64,000 nucleotides of DNA from Cryptomeria japonica. Lineage: Eukaryota > Streptophyta > Pinopsida > Cupressales > Cupressaceae. The notes under the pieces are model-generated. The model did not search any database, was not told the DNA's origin, and worked only from the letters and a program-made list of their open reading frames with translations. The DNA lies in NCBI RefSeq assembly GCF_030272615.1, contig NC_081412.1, forward strand, positions 673,827,823-673,891,822, written 5' to 3'. The position numbers were made by a program, and so were the translations under genes. Positions 45,575 to 57,000 of the stretch are shown in pieces; within the stretch, counting starts at the first letter, position 1; every line of letters begins with the position of its first letter.

Positions 45575-45600
45575 CCACCTCTGCAAACACTAGTCAAACA

Positions 45601-45613
45601 AGCTCTGATACCA
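45601..45613 (-). promoter_or_regulatory. Primer-binding site of inserted gypsy
   Basis: Minus-strand TGGTATCAGAGCT, complementary to initiator methionine tRNA, two bases from the LTR end at 45,616. Confidence 0.85.
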
Positions 45614-45615
45614 CT

Positions 45616-46375
45616 TGATTTGATGTTAGGATCTATGACTATTGCACGTGAGATGTTAAATTTTGCAACGATTAAATGAAGGTCTTAAAATTACAAATTG
45701 TTTAAATAAACATAATAATTAAATAACGATAGATTGAGAAGAAGAGGGAAAGAAGAGAGAAGACAAAATACAAGTTGATAATGGAGTTCACCAATTGGCT
45801 ACGTCTTCGAGTCCCTCCAATGGAGTGGTCGATCCTTGATTCAACTCCAGAAAATGGTTACAAAGACTCCTTATCTCTCCTTGGATGATAATGAATTACA
45901 AAGTCCTTCTCCCACATACAACAAGCTTGAATTTAAGCTCCCAATGCACAAAGATAAACCATTCACTATCAAACACCCAAAAGAAATTTTCTCACCAAAT
46001 CTCCAATCTTCAACTCTCTCCCAATTTCCTCACAATTCACTACTACCTAGCTCACAACTTACCCCTCCTTTTATACACAAATTTTACCCAATATGACTTA
46101 AAACCATATGATTTAGAAAATCAACCATATCCCCTATTTACAACATATAAATCTTCTAAAATAAACCTACCCCTTTAAAAACAATGGCCCTTATAAATCC
46201 GGGCTCACAATATAATCTTTATATCCCCATAATACTCATGCCTTACATTATTAGTTGGGGCTATAAATATGATATGATTGGGTTTTATTTGTTTGGTTTT
46301 AAAATAATGTAAATTGGTGGGTGTGTGTGGATGCAGATAAACCCAAGCCCCTATTTCCATGGCTTACACTTAACA
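45616..46375 (-). repeat. LTR of inserted gypsy (right end approximate)
   Basis: The plus-strand left edge is TGATTTGATGTTAGG, next to the PBS. The right edge is uncertain. CTTAACA at 46,369-46,375 gives a minus-strand start TGTTAAGTG and is my best choice. Without the partner LTR or an intact TSD the end cannot be fixed. The ORFs at 45,836-46,178 are LTR sequence, not genes. Confidence 0.6.
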
Positions 46376-46449
46376 AATATTAAACTTACCATTTTGTATC
46401 CCGAGATCCTTGGAGCCAGACTAGTCGAGAGAAAGATGCGGGAAGTGTT

Positions 46450-47346
46450 GAATATTTTTAGTGAAAATCCGCCTGGATCACTTCTCACTGCTAAGGAAGT
46501 TAAAGAAGCTAAGTTTATATAATTGCTGGAGGGTTGGAGATCCCCCTAAGATTAGTGGCTGCCATGAATTACAGGTATTCCATCTACTCTACAATGACAA
46601 TATGAAAGGACTTCCAAGCATGGGAGAGCCCCCACAATTAGAGGAAATCAAACTGAGTTGGCCTTCTAATAAGAAAATTGATGTCGACAGTTTGGAATTC
46701 CATGTGGATCTTCAACCTTATGAGGATCTTGAATCTTGTCTGGAGCACTTTAAAGACCAAAGCTTCTCGAAGTCAAGTGATATAAGTGTGCCAGAAGCAT
46801 TGAAAAAGTGGGAGTGGCTGAAGGGCAAGACTATACTGGGTAAAAGGTATGTTTGTGGAGGGACAACCTATTTTTCAATGACAGCTCTGTATGAATCGCA
46901 AGATCGAAGCCAGTCTTCGGGAATGGCAATGATAGGGGCAATTTTTGAACACACTGCATTCAAATATTGGAATTCTTATATATTAATAACAGTATTATCT
47001 ATGGAATTGGGCTTTCAGTCGGGTTTTAGGAAAGGTCAAGCAATCAAAGAGTACATTTCCAGCCACTTAGAGAGAATTATGAATATGGAGAGTGTAGATG
47101 CCTTGATTATGGTGGCAGGATGTAGTCTTTTTTTATATACTATATTTTTATATACTATGATTTGGAGAGACCGGTCAATAAGTAGACGGTATCGAATCAA
47201 ACTTGGACCCGAGACTTGGTACCAGGCCTGGAATTTGATAGCCATTCTTGTACTTTTAGACCGTATAAAATTAGTGGACCGTATGTATCAACATCCTATT
47301 TTTTTCACAAACTGTATATATGATTTGGAGAGACCAGTCAATAAGT
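46450..47346 (+). pseudogene. LRR and C-terminal tail of the split TIR gene
   Basis: One open frame of about 295 codons (46,461-47,346). Near the start LLRKLKKLSLYNCWRV, ISGCHELQVFHLLYN and MGEPPQLEEIKLSW are three plant-type leucine-rich repeats. These are followed by a non-LRR tail (LEFHVDLQPYEDLESCLEHF, then GKRYVCGGTTYFSMTALYES) ending in a hydrophobic stretch (ALIMVAGCSLFLYTIFLYT, possible membrane segment). The tail is not the usual post-LRR jelly-roll domain and I do not recognise it. Part of it recurs at 61,165-61,445. The true start is lost behind the retroelement. An alternative frame at 46,400-46,520 (GARLVERKMREVLNIFSEN) may be a displaced upstream part. Confidence 0.6.
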
Positions 47347-47485
47347 AGACGGTATCGAATCGGACTCAGACCTGGGACTTGGTACCAGGCCTGGAATTTG
47401 ATAGTCGTTCTTGTACTTTTAGACCATATAAAATTAGTGGACCGTATGTATCAACATCCTATTTTTTTCACCAACTGTATATATG
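47158..47485 (+). repeat. 163-base tandem duplication after the tail
   Basis: Two head-to-tail units starting TGATTTGGAGAGACC (47,158 and 47,321), with period 163 and few differences. The first lies inside the open frame's end, so its last ~60 codons are duplicated non-conserved sequence. Confidence 0.9.
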
Positions 47486-47536
47486 ACACTTCAAATTATT
47501 AATAAGCCGTAAAAAATTATAATAGATAATATATAT

Positions 47537-47538
<2 letters not shown>

Positions 47539-47580
<42 letters not shown>
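47539..47580. repeat. (AT)21 microsatellite
   Basis: Uninterrupted AT dinucleotide run. Confidence 0.95.
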
Positions 47581-47581
<1 letters not shown>

Positions 47582-47583
<2 letters not shown>

Positions 47584-48034
47584 CAACATTTATTATAAAC
47601 ATATGAATTTATTTAGAATATTTTAAAATGATACGATTAAGATATAATTGTTTCTAATTTTATATTATTTGTATATGAATTTTTAGTATGTTTTTTCTTA
47701 TATAAATTAAGAAACTTTGTCAATTTATTTTTTAATAGTTTTTAATATTGTAATAAAAAAATCTAAAATAGTTTCTATTTTTATAATTTACAATTTTTTT
47801 AGTGCATCACTAATTTATCATTGTTTTTTAAATTATTACAATTTTTTTGTATGAAATTATTTCTTTTTAGAGCAAGGCAATTGAATTTTATTGGAACTTC
47901 AATTTTGTGAAGCTTAAAGAATTTATATTAAATTATTCACAAAGTAAAAAAATTTGACACTTAACATTTTTTTAAAAACATAAAATGAAAGGCTTTAGAA
48001 TGACTAAACCATCATAAAAAATTCATATGACAGG
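47582..48034. other. AT-rich spacer
   Basis: No gene or repeat recognised between the TIR-LRR locus and the hAT end. Confidence 0.4.
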
Positions 48035-48516
48035 CAGGGGTGACTGTCAAATTCCAGCCTTGCTCGGTAACGCTGGATTCCAGACTCGGCTCCGCTGGAC
48101 TCGGAAAAGTGAAAAACTCAAGAAATTTAGAGATGTTTAAAGATTTAAAACTTGTTTCATGCACCCTTTATTGAATACACCTCAAAGACACAATAACATC
48201 ATCAAACTCAGCTCATTTGATTACATACACAAGTATACCTCAATCACATAAGCATAAATGCAAATTGTAGCTGAAGGAAATAACAAACATAAATATATAA
48301 ATATTGTCAAATGTATACAATATTACAAAACTCATGGAATAAAAAATCCATGTCATCATATGATCATCATAATGCACCCTCTCACCCTGGCCCCCTGTGA
48401 AGGCATTTAAGGTAGGTCCTAGATGATTCAGTAGCCATAGTCACTCCCCATGACACCATGCCATGCTCACTAACATCAGAAACAACTGTGTCACTCTCAG
48501 TATTTCCTATCTTTGC

Positions 48517-48890
48517 TCATGCTCTCTGCTCCTCTACCATGGCTATAGCCTCAGCCTCTATATCTACCTGGTCGATCCAATCAGTGTCATCATCACTAAA
48601 GACAACTACAAGAATCTCAGGATCTATCTGACTCTCATTGGCCCACTCTACTTCAAGATCAACCTCATCTAGAATGATAGGAGAGATGTCAACTAATGCA
48701 TTCTTTCTCATTCTCAGGCGAAGGTTGTAGTGAACAAAGATTAGATCATTTATCTTCTCCATAGATAATCTATTTCACCTCTTGGAGTGTATGTGCTCAA
48801 ACATACTCCAATTGTGCTCACAACCAAATGCATTGAATGGTTGGCTCAAGATGTGAATGGCCAACTTTTGAATATTTGGTGTCGTTGGGC
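48517..48890 (-). pseudogene. hAT transposase C-terminal dimerisation domain
   Basis: The minus strand reads LAIHILSQPFNAFGCEHNWSMFEHIHSKR, quoted here in two overlapping parts: ILSQPFNAFGCEHNWSMFE and EHIHSKR. It continues with RLSMEKINDLIFVHYNLRLR. This is the hAT_C signature, including the Glu of 'CERNWS', the third catalytic residue. One stop (TGA/TAG after HSKR, ~48,777) precedes the last 81 codons, which end in an acidic tail. Confidence 0.8.
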
Positions 48891-49002
48891 CAAAAAAGCT
48901 ACACCAATTATCTGAGTTTGAAATGAGAAAAATGAATAAAATGAATCTCACTCATGAACTCATTTAACAAGTTACAATATACAATAAAACTAAAATTAAG
49001 CC

Positions 49003-49612
49003 TTACAATTTATTTTTACCTGGCATGATAGTTGTCCTACCATCTTTGGCGACAGGACAAGAGAAGGTCTCCCCTTGTGCATCTGAGAACAATTGTAGCT
49101 CTCGAATAAGCTTTATTTGAGTAGTACCAGCAGGTCTCATCTTCCCCATGATTGAGTATAGCCCATTAAGGACCTCCACATCAACCTTGAAGGAAGGGAT
49201 AAAACAAAATGTCGGATTCAGATAATAGTCTGCTGCATGGATGGGCCTATGAAGCTGATGATGCCATCTCCTATCAATGATCTCCCAAAGGGGACCATAC
49301 TTGCTCTCATCTCCTCCATAGATGAATTTGATGCCCTCCTTCGCCCTATCCATGCCCTCATATATATAGCCCATTGCGGGCTTTTCTCCATCCACAAATC
49401 GCAACAAAACCACCAAGGGCTTAACAAACTACAAAATTGAAAATATTGTGTAATTTAGAAAAATGAGCAAATAAGAGAATACATATAATAAGTTATAAAA
49501 CATGAAGTTAAATTGTAGAATTTATAAAAAAATTACCTTCACTATCTCATCGCAAGGGACCCAAAATTTTCGCTCATAAAAAATGCAATCTGCCATATCT
49601 TTCCCTGCAGGG
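49003..49612 (-). pseudogene. hAT transposase, middle part
   Basis: Minus strand: GKDMADCIFYERKFWVPCDE (49,600-49,530), an intron-like AT-rich gap, then LLRFVDGEKPAMGYIYEGMD, WEIIDRRWHHQLHRPIHAAD and YYLNPTF. This is the characteristic hAT central helical region. The stretch is open for 137 codons. It is cut at 49,613 by the next insertion and resumes at 53,220. Confidence 0.8.
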
Positions 49613-51106
49613 GTGGTTGTCACAACCCTCCTTTATCACATTTGATTTGATACAATTACTATTATATCTTTTTGTGGTTGAGCTATTGAATATGGTTGAA
49701 TAAATATTATAAAAGGTTAAATAATGGACCCACATACACACTTGGAGAATATAATTTAAATAGGCATTATTTATTTTTCTCATTTCCAATTATGACACAT
49801 GTTGTAGGAGAAATCAGAAGCTTCTACAGAAAAAAGAATCTTCATTCTTTAATTCCCTTGCATGTAACTCCCCCACTAGGATATTAATCAATTTTGCATG
49901 GATCCAATATTAGAAAAAGAATCTCATTTTCAATTAATTTCTCTAGATAGTGGAGTTAAGGGGGCTTTTCCTCTATATTGTATGCAATTTTCAAAAAGAG
50001 GGGGTTGATTATTTTTTTGAGGAAAAGTTTTCTCAAGTAGTAGTTTTTTTTCTGGTAGTATTTTTCATTTGTAGAATTGTTAAGTTTGTTTTGAAGAAAT
50101 TTCACCAAGCTTGCAAGGAAGGATCAAGGAAGGCTAGCTTGAAGATTTGGAGAGGATTGAACATCAAAAGGCTTCTCCAGGTTCCTTGCCCCCCCCCCCC
50201 TTTGCATTCGCTAATTGCTTATGTAAATTTTATATTTTCAAAAGGAAATATGTCCTCTTCGATTTTTTTATTTGAATATAATTTTATAAAGGAAATTATT
50301 TCTTAATTGTCAGATAGATTAATTAGAAAGGAAAATCTATTTTTCATTAAAGAAATGCATTGATAAAAGTACTTTTCAAACATACAAATGTAGATTTCTT
50401 TTTATTTGTTAATCTGTTTAGAGAAAAGAAAGAAATCAAACTTTCTATTTTTTTCTGCTTTTTGAAATCTAGAGAAAATCTTGAATCTGAAAAAATCATG
50501 TTTTTCAACATCTCTACCCTTTTTGAAAACTCAAAATTCTTTTATCTCTGTAAATAGTTTCTTTCTCTATGCATATAATCATTTGTATTGAGAAATGTCG
50601 CTATGTGAAATAGTATTTCAAATATGAATTTTTTTCTCAATATTGTTGTGTAAACTCCCTGTGAAAATATTATCTTTGTTATTTATTTTCTTTTCAGAAA
50701 TCTCTCACTTTGTGAATATTAATTTCCTTACAAACTCATCATAAAAATTTATGTTTATCTCAACATAAGGCAAATTTGTTGAATATGATCACTATGAAAT
50801 CAAAATTTATACATTTATCTATCTCTGAGGTAATTTAGTTCTCTATTAGTTCTCTGTTGTATTGCTTGCCTCAATTTCAAGCACAATGTATCTTTTTGGT
50901 CTCCCGTGAAAACATCTGAAACAATTTTCTCTATTATCTTTCATACCTGTGAGTAGATTCTTATTTTTATTTTTATAATATCATTTTTATATAACCCCCT
51001 CTTAAATTGTTATATATGTTGCAATATTAAACTTATACGATAAAAAAATAAAATAAAGTAGTTTTCAAAAAAAACAAATTTATAAAATAAATTATACTTA
51101 AACATA

Positions 51107-51297
51107 GGGGGTGCAGAGTTATTATAATCGTCGGGGAGTTGTACTCTCCACTACCCCTGCAGTCACTATTACGGTAGTGGCCATAGAGGGAGTGGAGGGG
51201 CCCGCGGCTGTCCCCTCATCCCTGTAGGCTTGCACCCACAGGTCCGCAGTGGTGATGGGACTCGTGGCCCCCACTCCCCACTTGGCAATAAAAGCCA
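51107..51297. other. GC-rich island inside LTR-like insertion
   Basis: About 190 bases rich in CCCC/GGGG words, sharply bounded by A/T runs. Origin unknown; no ORF or pol III boxes were recognised. Confidence 0.4.
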
Positions 51298-53002
51298 CAT
51301 TTTAAAATTATTTTTGTATCAATTTTTTTGTCTTTTCTTAATTTAGATTTTTACATATTAATTTGCAAATTGGAATTTGTTTATATTTTCTTTAATTTGA
51401 ATTTTAGTTTAGTAAAGTTAAACTTAGATAAATTTATAAATAATTTGGATCATTGTTATTTAATACTACCAAATCAATCTTTAGTAAATTTATAATTGTA
51501 AATTAAATTATATCTAATTTTATAATTGGAATCTTTCAATTTATTTGAGATTTATTGGGTTACTTAGTTGGTACTTTAGATTCATTAAAAACAATTAATT
51601 TATATTATTATGATTTGACCCAAAATTTGTCTAATGTCTAAACTAATTGCTTATTTTGAACTAGTAACTCTATAATTTATTATTCTCGTGATAGAAATAA
51701 CATTGCTTAATCTTGCATGTAAACTACACTATTCTTGCATCATGCAAATTACTTATACATTATTTGCATTTATTGATGAGCAAGTTACATTTTCATCATA
51801 TTCATGCAAGTTACATGTTTAATTATCAATATGCAAGTTTCATAATTGTCATTATTGTGCAAGTTATATTTCAAGTTCTGAATATTAAATAATTTAGTTG
51901 TAGAAGGATGGTATTTTTGTTCAAGTGGTTCATGAATCCCATAGAAGTAGTTATTTCAATTAATTAAGCTTTGCAATGTCTAATTATGCATGTTCATTTC
52001 ATAATTGTTTCAAGCATGATGCTAATTAAAAGTTTTCATAGCCTCTTAGTTAGAAAACTAAGCAAAGGGAGTTGGAAAACAAAAACCTAGCAGCATTCAG
52101 TATTTACGATGCCTCTGGGTCATGCTTACAGGTAATGTCATTGTGTTGAACTACTGCACTTAACACCTAATAAAGCTGCATCAACGACATCTGTGGCATC
52201 ATCCCTATAAATCATCAGGGAGTAATAAGGGACACTTGGAAGTTAAAATCCAAGGGGTGGGTAATCCCCCTTGGATCGATAATCTAATAAGATAATCCTT
52301 AAATGATTTTACACCCACTATGTTAAACCATAGTAAACCCCTTTAGGGTTGATTGAGTGAAATGTTTTTATAAATTTGACTTAATCTCGAAAGAGTTGTT
52401 GACGATTGACAATTGGGTCAAGGGTGACACTTATGATAGGTATTAGGATCTAGTTGTTTTAGGCCACAAGCAATAGGTCATCTTGATCCTTTTCTTAAGA
52501 GCTACCATCGTGGGTAGCAACCGCAGAGATACTATCTGATACATTGACCCTAGAAAGGGTTGCGTACCCACCAAACAGTTTACATTAAATCATAGATTAG
52601 AAAATAGAACTACATACTTTACGCCTTGATGCTGTGCCAAAATGGCTATGTAGGCAATCTAGGGACAAAATTGTCCCTAATACTTAGGTGATTGTGGATG
52701 GGGTCTAGGATTTGGTAAGAAGAAGGATTGCGAAGAATCCTAATTTGAAAGATAAGTGTAATAAAAGAAAAATTAATTCAATGCATACTCAGAAGGAATC
52801 CTATATGGATTCGCTTGACTTCCCGAGGCTTTAAGCCAAATTCTGAGGCGGAATTCAAACTTGCATTATGTTATTTTGATTCTCCTAAGGACGGCGACTT
52901 CGGTGCACTCCTATTAGAGGAGTGTAGTACTTAGTGAGTGACTCAGGACCTGAATGGTCTCGATGAGTCTAAGTCTCTGGCCAAAGCACCTCCTATCCCA
53001 AG

Positions 53003-53125
53003 TTGGATAGATGCCTACCCCGAATGGGTAGATGCCTATCCTGTATTGGATAGATGCCTAACTTGTATGGTTAGATGCTCATCCTGGATGGATGAACGCC
53101 TAATCCAAATGGACATATGCCTAGA
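53003..53125. repeat. 22-base minisatellite, ~5.5 units
   Basis: Units of the form GGATAGATGCCTANCCTGTAT repeat with 21-22 base period and increasing divergence to the right. Confidence 0.85.
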
Positions 53126-53219
53126 GTATGCGATTGAATCAAACACAAATAATTAAATATAAGAAAAAAAGAAAAAAGGGGTCAAATTTTTGTTGGGTTA
53201 AGTATAGTGGGTTATTACA

Positions 53220-54080
53220 GTGGTAGAATAGGACGAGGAAGACCACTTCTCACCAACAATCATACATCTCAAGGCCAATTTAGACCTAAGCATGGACTGG
53301 AATGTGATGAAGTTTGTGGCAAATCTTGTGATTCCTAGACGAGCTAACTCCTTATTCTCTGTGTATTGTCTCGTAAGAGCCATCACCCATGAATGATTAT
53401 ATACAAATTTGCACACATTTATTGCCCTTTCTACACATCTCTTGACCCATCGGATTTTTCCAATATCCTCCAACATGAAGTCAATGCAATGAGAAACACA
53501 TGGAGTCCAAACTATAGATGGGTGCCTCTCCATCAATAGTTTACCCGTAGCAACATAATTTGTTGCATTGTAAATTGTAATTAATGGAGGTACAAACTAC
53601 AAGATTGTAATTAATTTGGAAAGAAAATTAGTTTGTAGTTAAAAGTTTACCTGCAGCAACAAAATTTGTTGCATTGTCGGTCACCACCTATACCACGTTC
53701 TCCTCACCCACCTCATCAATCACCTCCTTTATCTTCTCGCATAGGTAGGTGGCATTCTTACAATGGGTAGAGGCATCAATGGAATTGATGAAAATGGTGC
53801 CCCCTGAAATAAAAAAATAAAGCTAGGACAATGATCATTTAGTAAATCATTAGATAAAAAATAAAAAATTAAAGACTATATGAAACGAAAATTAATCAAT
53901 CACCTGTGGAAGAAACAAGAAAATTAAGGAGAGTTCTATTTTTCTTATCTGTCCAACCATTAATCATGATGGTGCAACCTTTAGTGCTCCATATCTGGTG
54001 TTGTTCGTCTAAATCCTTCTTCACATCATCCACCATTTGAGACAAAATGGGTCCCCTCAAATCACTCTCAATAGGGGCTT
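53220..54080 (-). pseudogene. hAT transposase, DDE region
   Basis: Minus strand from the right: GPILSQMVDDVKKDLDEQHQ and GCTIMINGWTDKKNRTLLNF (54,050-53,930); an intron-like gap; GTIFINSIDASTHCKNATYL and VVQVVTDNATNFVAAG (first catalytic Asp, ~53,690-53,646); then ERHPSIVWTPCVSHCIDFML (53,530, second Asp) and NHSWVMALTRQYTENKEL. A 106-base local duplication repeats the 'NATNFVAAGKLL' coding segment and splice-like boundary (53,535-53,575 and 53,640-53,680). Confidence 0.8.
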
Positions 54081-57000
54081 TGTAATGCCCCGCTAGGAAA
54101 CCCCGAAGGGATTAAGCCAAAATACAAGAATAGAGTGCAAAATTTTTTTTTAAAAAAAGTTACACCACATTAAGATACAACATGATATCAAAGATTCAGA
54201 TTACATACCGGAAGACATCTACTAACACCTAAAGAGTTTCCCAACGAGATTACTTAAATATCACAATTCACTTAACTCACACAATTAATCCAATAAGCTG
54301 ATTATCTTAATAATGAGATAATTCTAAAATAGGGTAATTTCTTTCAAAAGATGGAAATATAAATCACAAGCAATGACTCAACCATTAAGATCTATTCATA
54401 ATCTTCATTCAAGCTTTCCATTTAAAATTACAAGCCATACATCTAATATCCTAACACACTAGAATTCCATCATAAACCCAAGAGATGTATTCAAGCATAC
54501 TTAGTTTCCTTAACAACAACTGAGTAGATTCCATTACTCTAAGATACATTCTTCCATACTCCAATTTATTGCATTCTAAAAGACGATTACATACATGCAT
54601 CTACGATAAATCTCATCTAAACCACTTATGCATTCAATCAACATGACATTCAAGAAAGAACTACATATAAAGATTTAAAGTTAATTCCATTCATCCACTT
54701 ATCCATTCTAACATAAGCTATTCATACATGATAAAGCTGAATAAGGAAAACATAAGAGTATACATCACATAACACCATAATGATCTCGGAGTTCACCCCT
54801 AAAGGGCTACATCTCTGGGTCTGCTCAACTGCAAGACCCCTTTGATAATTAATAAAGTTAAGAATACAAGAGGTTACACCATTACAATCCAGCCATCAAG
54901 GCGAAACATAAACAATATACACACGATCGCATCGGTCAATTAATACATAAATGATCCCTGAAAAGAACAGGATCCAGCTGAACATAATCAAAGCTAATAC
55001 AAAGGTCCAGGAGAGCATCCATAAAACTAAGTCATCACCACCCAAGGCCTAACATGAAACCGATACTCACAAGGGTAGAGACAAAAGGACGACCCACAAA
55101 GGTACTCCTAACAAGACAAAACGACAACACACTAGCGAACATAGGGACAAGTGTCATCACACAACCTGGTATGGTTACCATGGCAAGTCTTCATAGGTCC
55201 CGGCCCCATACGCTAGGTCACCCTGGCAACCTAATCTGAGCTTCCGGCCCATCCAAGCCTCATGTGGACCCACACATCCTCTTGTGAAGACAAGGATTGT
55301 GGTTTGCCATTTCAGGCCTTCTCACAGCATGTCGAGTCTATGTTAGCACTCGTCCCATGTGTGAAGCACATTATCTAACTTATAGATTACATTCTAATCT
55401 ACTGTTAGGTTATCACTTATTAGACTCACTTTCGATGGGTTACCCAGCAGCCACTTTGGGCGCGGCCCCCAATCGAAAGCCACTTTCCCATACGACACTA
55501 GACCAAACTCAGACGAACTCAAAAACCAAGGAATAGGCATGGTCAGACGAACGGAGTTCAAGAGAGAGGACAACCATTTGGTCAAACACGACTCAAAGAT
55601 GGTACACTTACTGACGGTACTCTAACTAGAGACCTGACAAACTAAGGTCAACCACGATTCATCATTCGACTCACACAAAGAGGATATGACCAAATACGAC
55701 ACTACCACAAAACAACAGTCAACTCGAAACCGAGGACTGAAACAAGTACACCAAATCATTCCATACGACAAGGTCCTATCAAAACAAGCACGACTTGCCA
55801 TTTCATAATCAAAAGTGAATACAGAAATTAAACTCGCATAGGAATATTCAACAGATACAATCTTTCCGAATTGATCTAATCATTAAAAGTCTATCAAGTT
55901 TTCTACAAGATCCAAATCAGATTACAGTTATCTACCTCATCAAGGGATAAGTTGTTCTTGGTTTTCTAACTCTCTAAGGTTCAAAACATCAAACAGACAT
56001 ATAAAGTCATAATGAGTCCTTAAACCAAATTTATATTCATAAAACTCATACAACCATTAATCATTTAAATAAGATATTTAATCTTCAATAAAACATCATT
56101 GACATACTGGTTGCAAACCACTTCTACAGTTTCATATTTTTCAATCCCAAATGCACTATACGGATCACGGAAAATATAAATATAAAAAGAGAATCTAAAT
56201 GAAGATAATCATTTCCCAAAAGCACATCGTTTAAAATTCAAATATCCAACGATAAATATTTCACTTACTTCTCAATTACTCAAATGATATGTTCTGGAAT
56301 AATATTTAACATCATCAATTAGTAATTATAACATATTTCAACAGTTTTCCAATAACATAATATTCTATTTTGTTTTTAAACAATACTACCTCAATTAGCC
56401 AACTTCCCTAATCAGCTAGAAGGTAAGATATAAATTTATTAGTCCAAGATCAATCAGAATATAATCGATAATATTCAATTGCGAAATTACAGTTGTAGAA
56501 CTTAATTAGAAGGAGTGCATAAGTCATGAAATGAAATTGAATAATTAATTAACTTATAAATTCCATTATAAAATTAATTAATATCCAATTAACATTAATC
56601 ATGATGATGCAACCTTAATCATAATTACAATTCTGATTACAACTTAACATTAAAATAACTTTCATTAAAATGATATTAAATATCATATGCATTTTTTTTT
56701 TGAATAATAAAAAAATACATTAAAAAAAACCATTTTAAAAACTATTTAAAAAAAAACGCATTTTAAAAAGAGGCGAGGGCGGGGCCCACCTCCCAACAGG
56801 GACGGCTGGGCACCCAAACCCTAGCCGAGGGCAAATCTCGCGCGGGTGGCGCCACTGCAGTGCCCGCAGGCTCCGCGGCGCCCTGCGGCCACCGTAGTGT
56901 GCCGCGGCCTCAAGCGAACTGCGAGCGAAAGGAAGGGAAACGAGCGGGGGAGGGGAGGAGGAGCGGGTGGAGCTCCGCTCCCCGCCCTCCAACCCCAACC

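Larger units (their letters stand above)
49618..53219. mobile_element. 3.6 kb LTR-like insertion in hAT
   Basis: Plus-strand ends are TGTCACAACCC and GGGTTATTACA, giving minus-strand TGTAATAACCC. The TSD is GTGGT at 49,613-49,617 and 53,220-53,224. Excision re-joins the hAT reading SSSYSTT to PAGKDMADC. No retroelement protein is inside. It is either a very long solo LTR or a non-coding (LARD-like) element. Inside are a poly-C run of 12 (50,189-50,200), a GC-rich island (51,107-51,297) and a 22-base minisatellite (53,003-53,125). Confidence 0.75.

Noticed and set aside
45836-46178. Two overlapping plus-strand ORFs
   Set aside because: They lie within the LTR of the gypsy fragment, opposite to its transcription, with no domain.
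50189-50200. Run of 12 cytosines considered as a quadruplex site
   Set aside because: A single homopolymer without neighbouring C/G runs does not meet a four-tract pattern.
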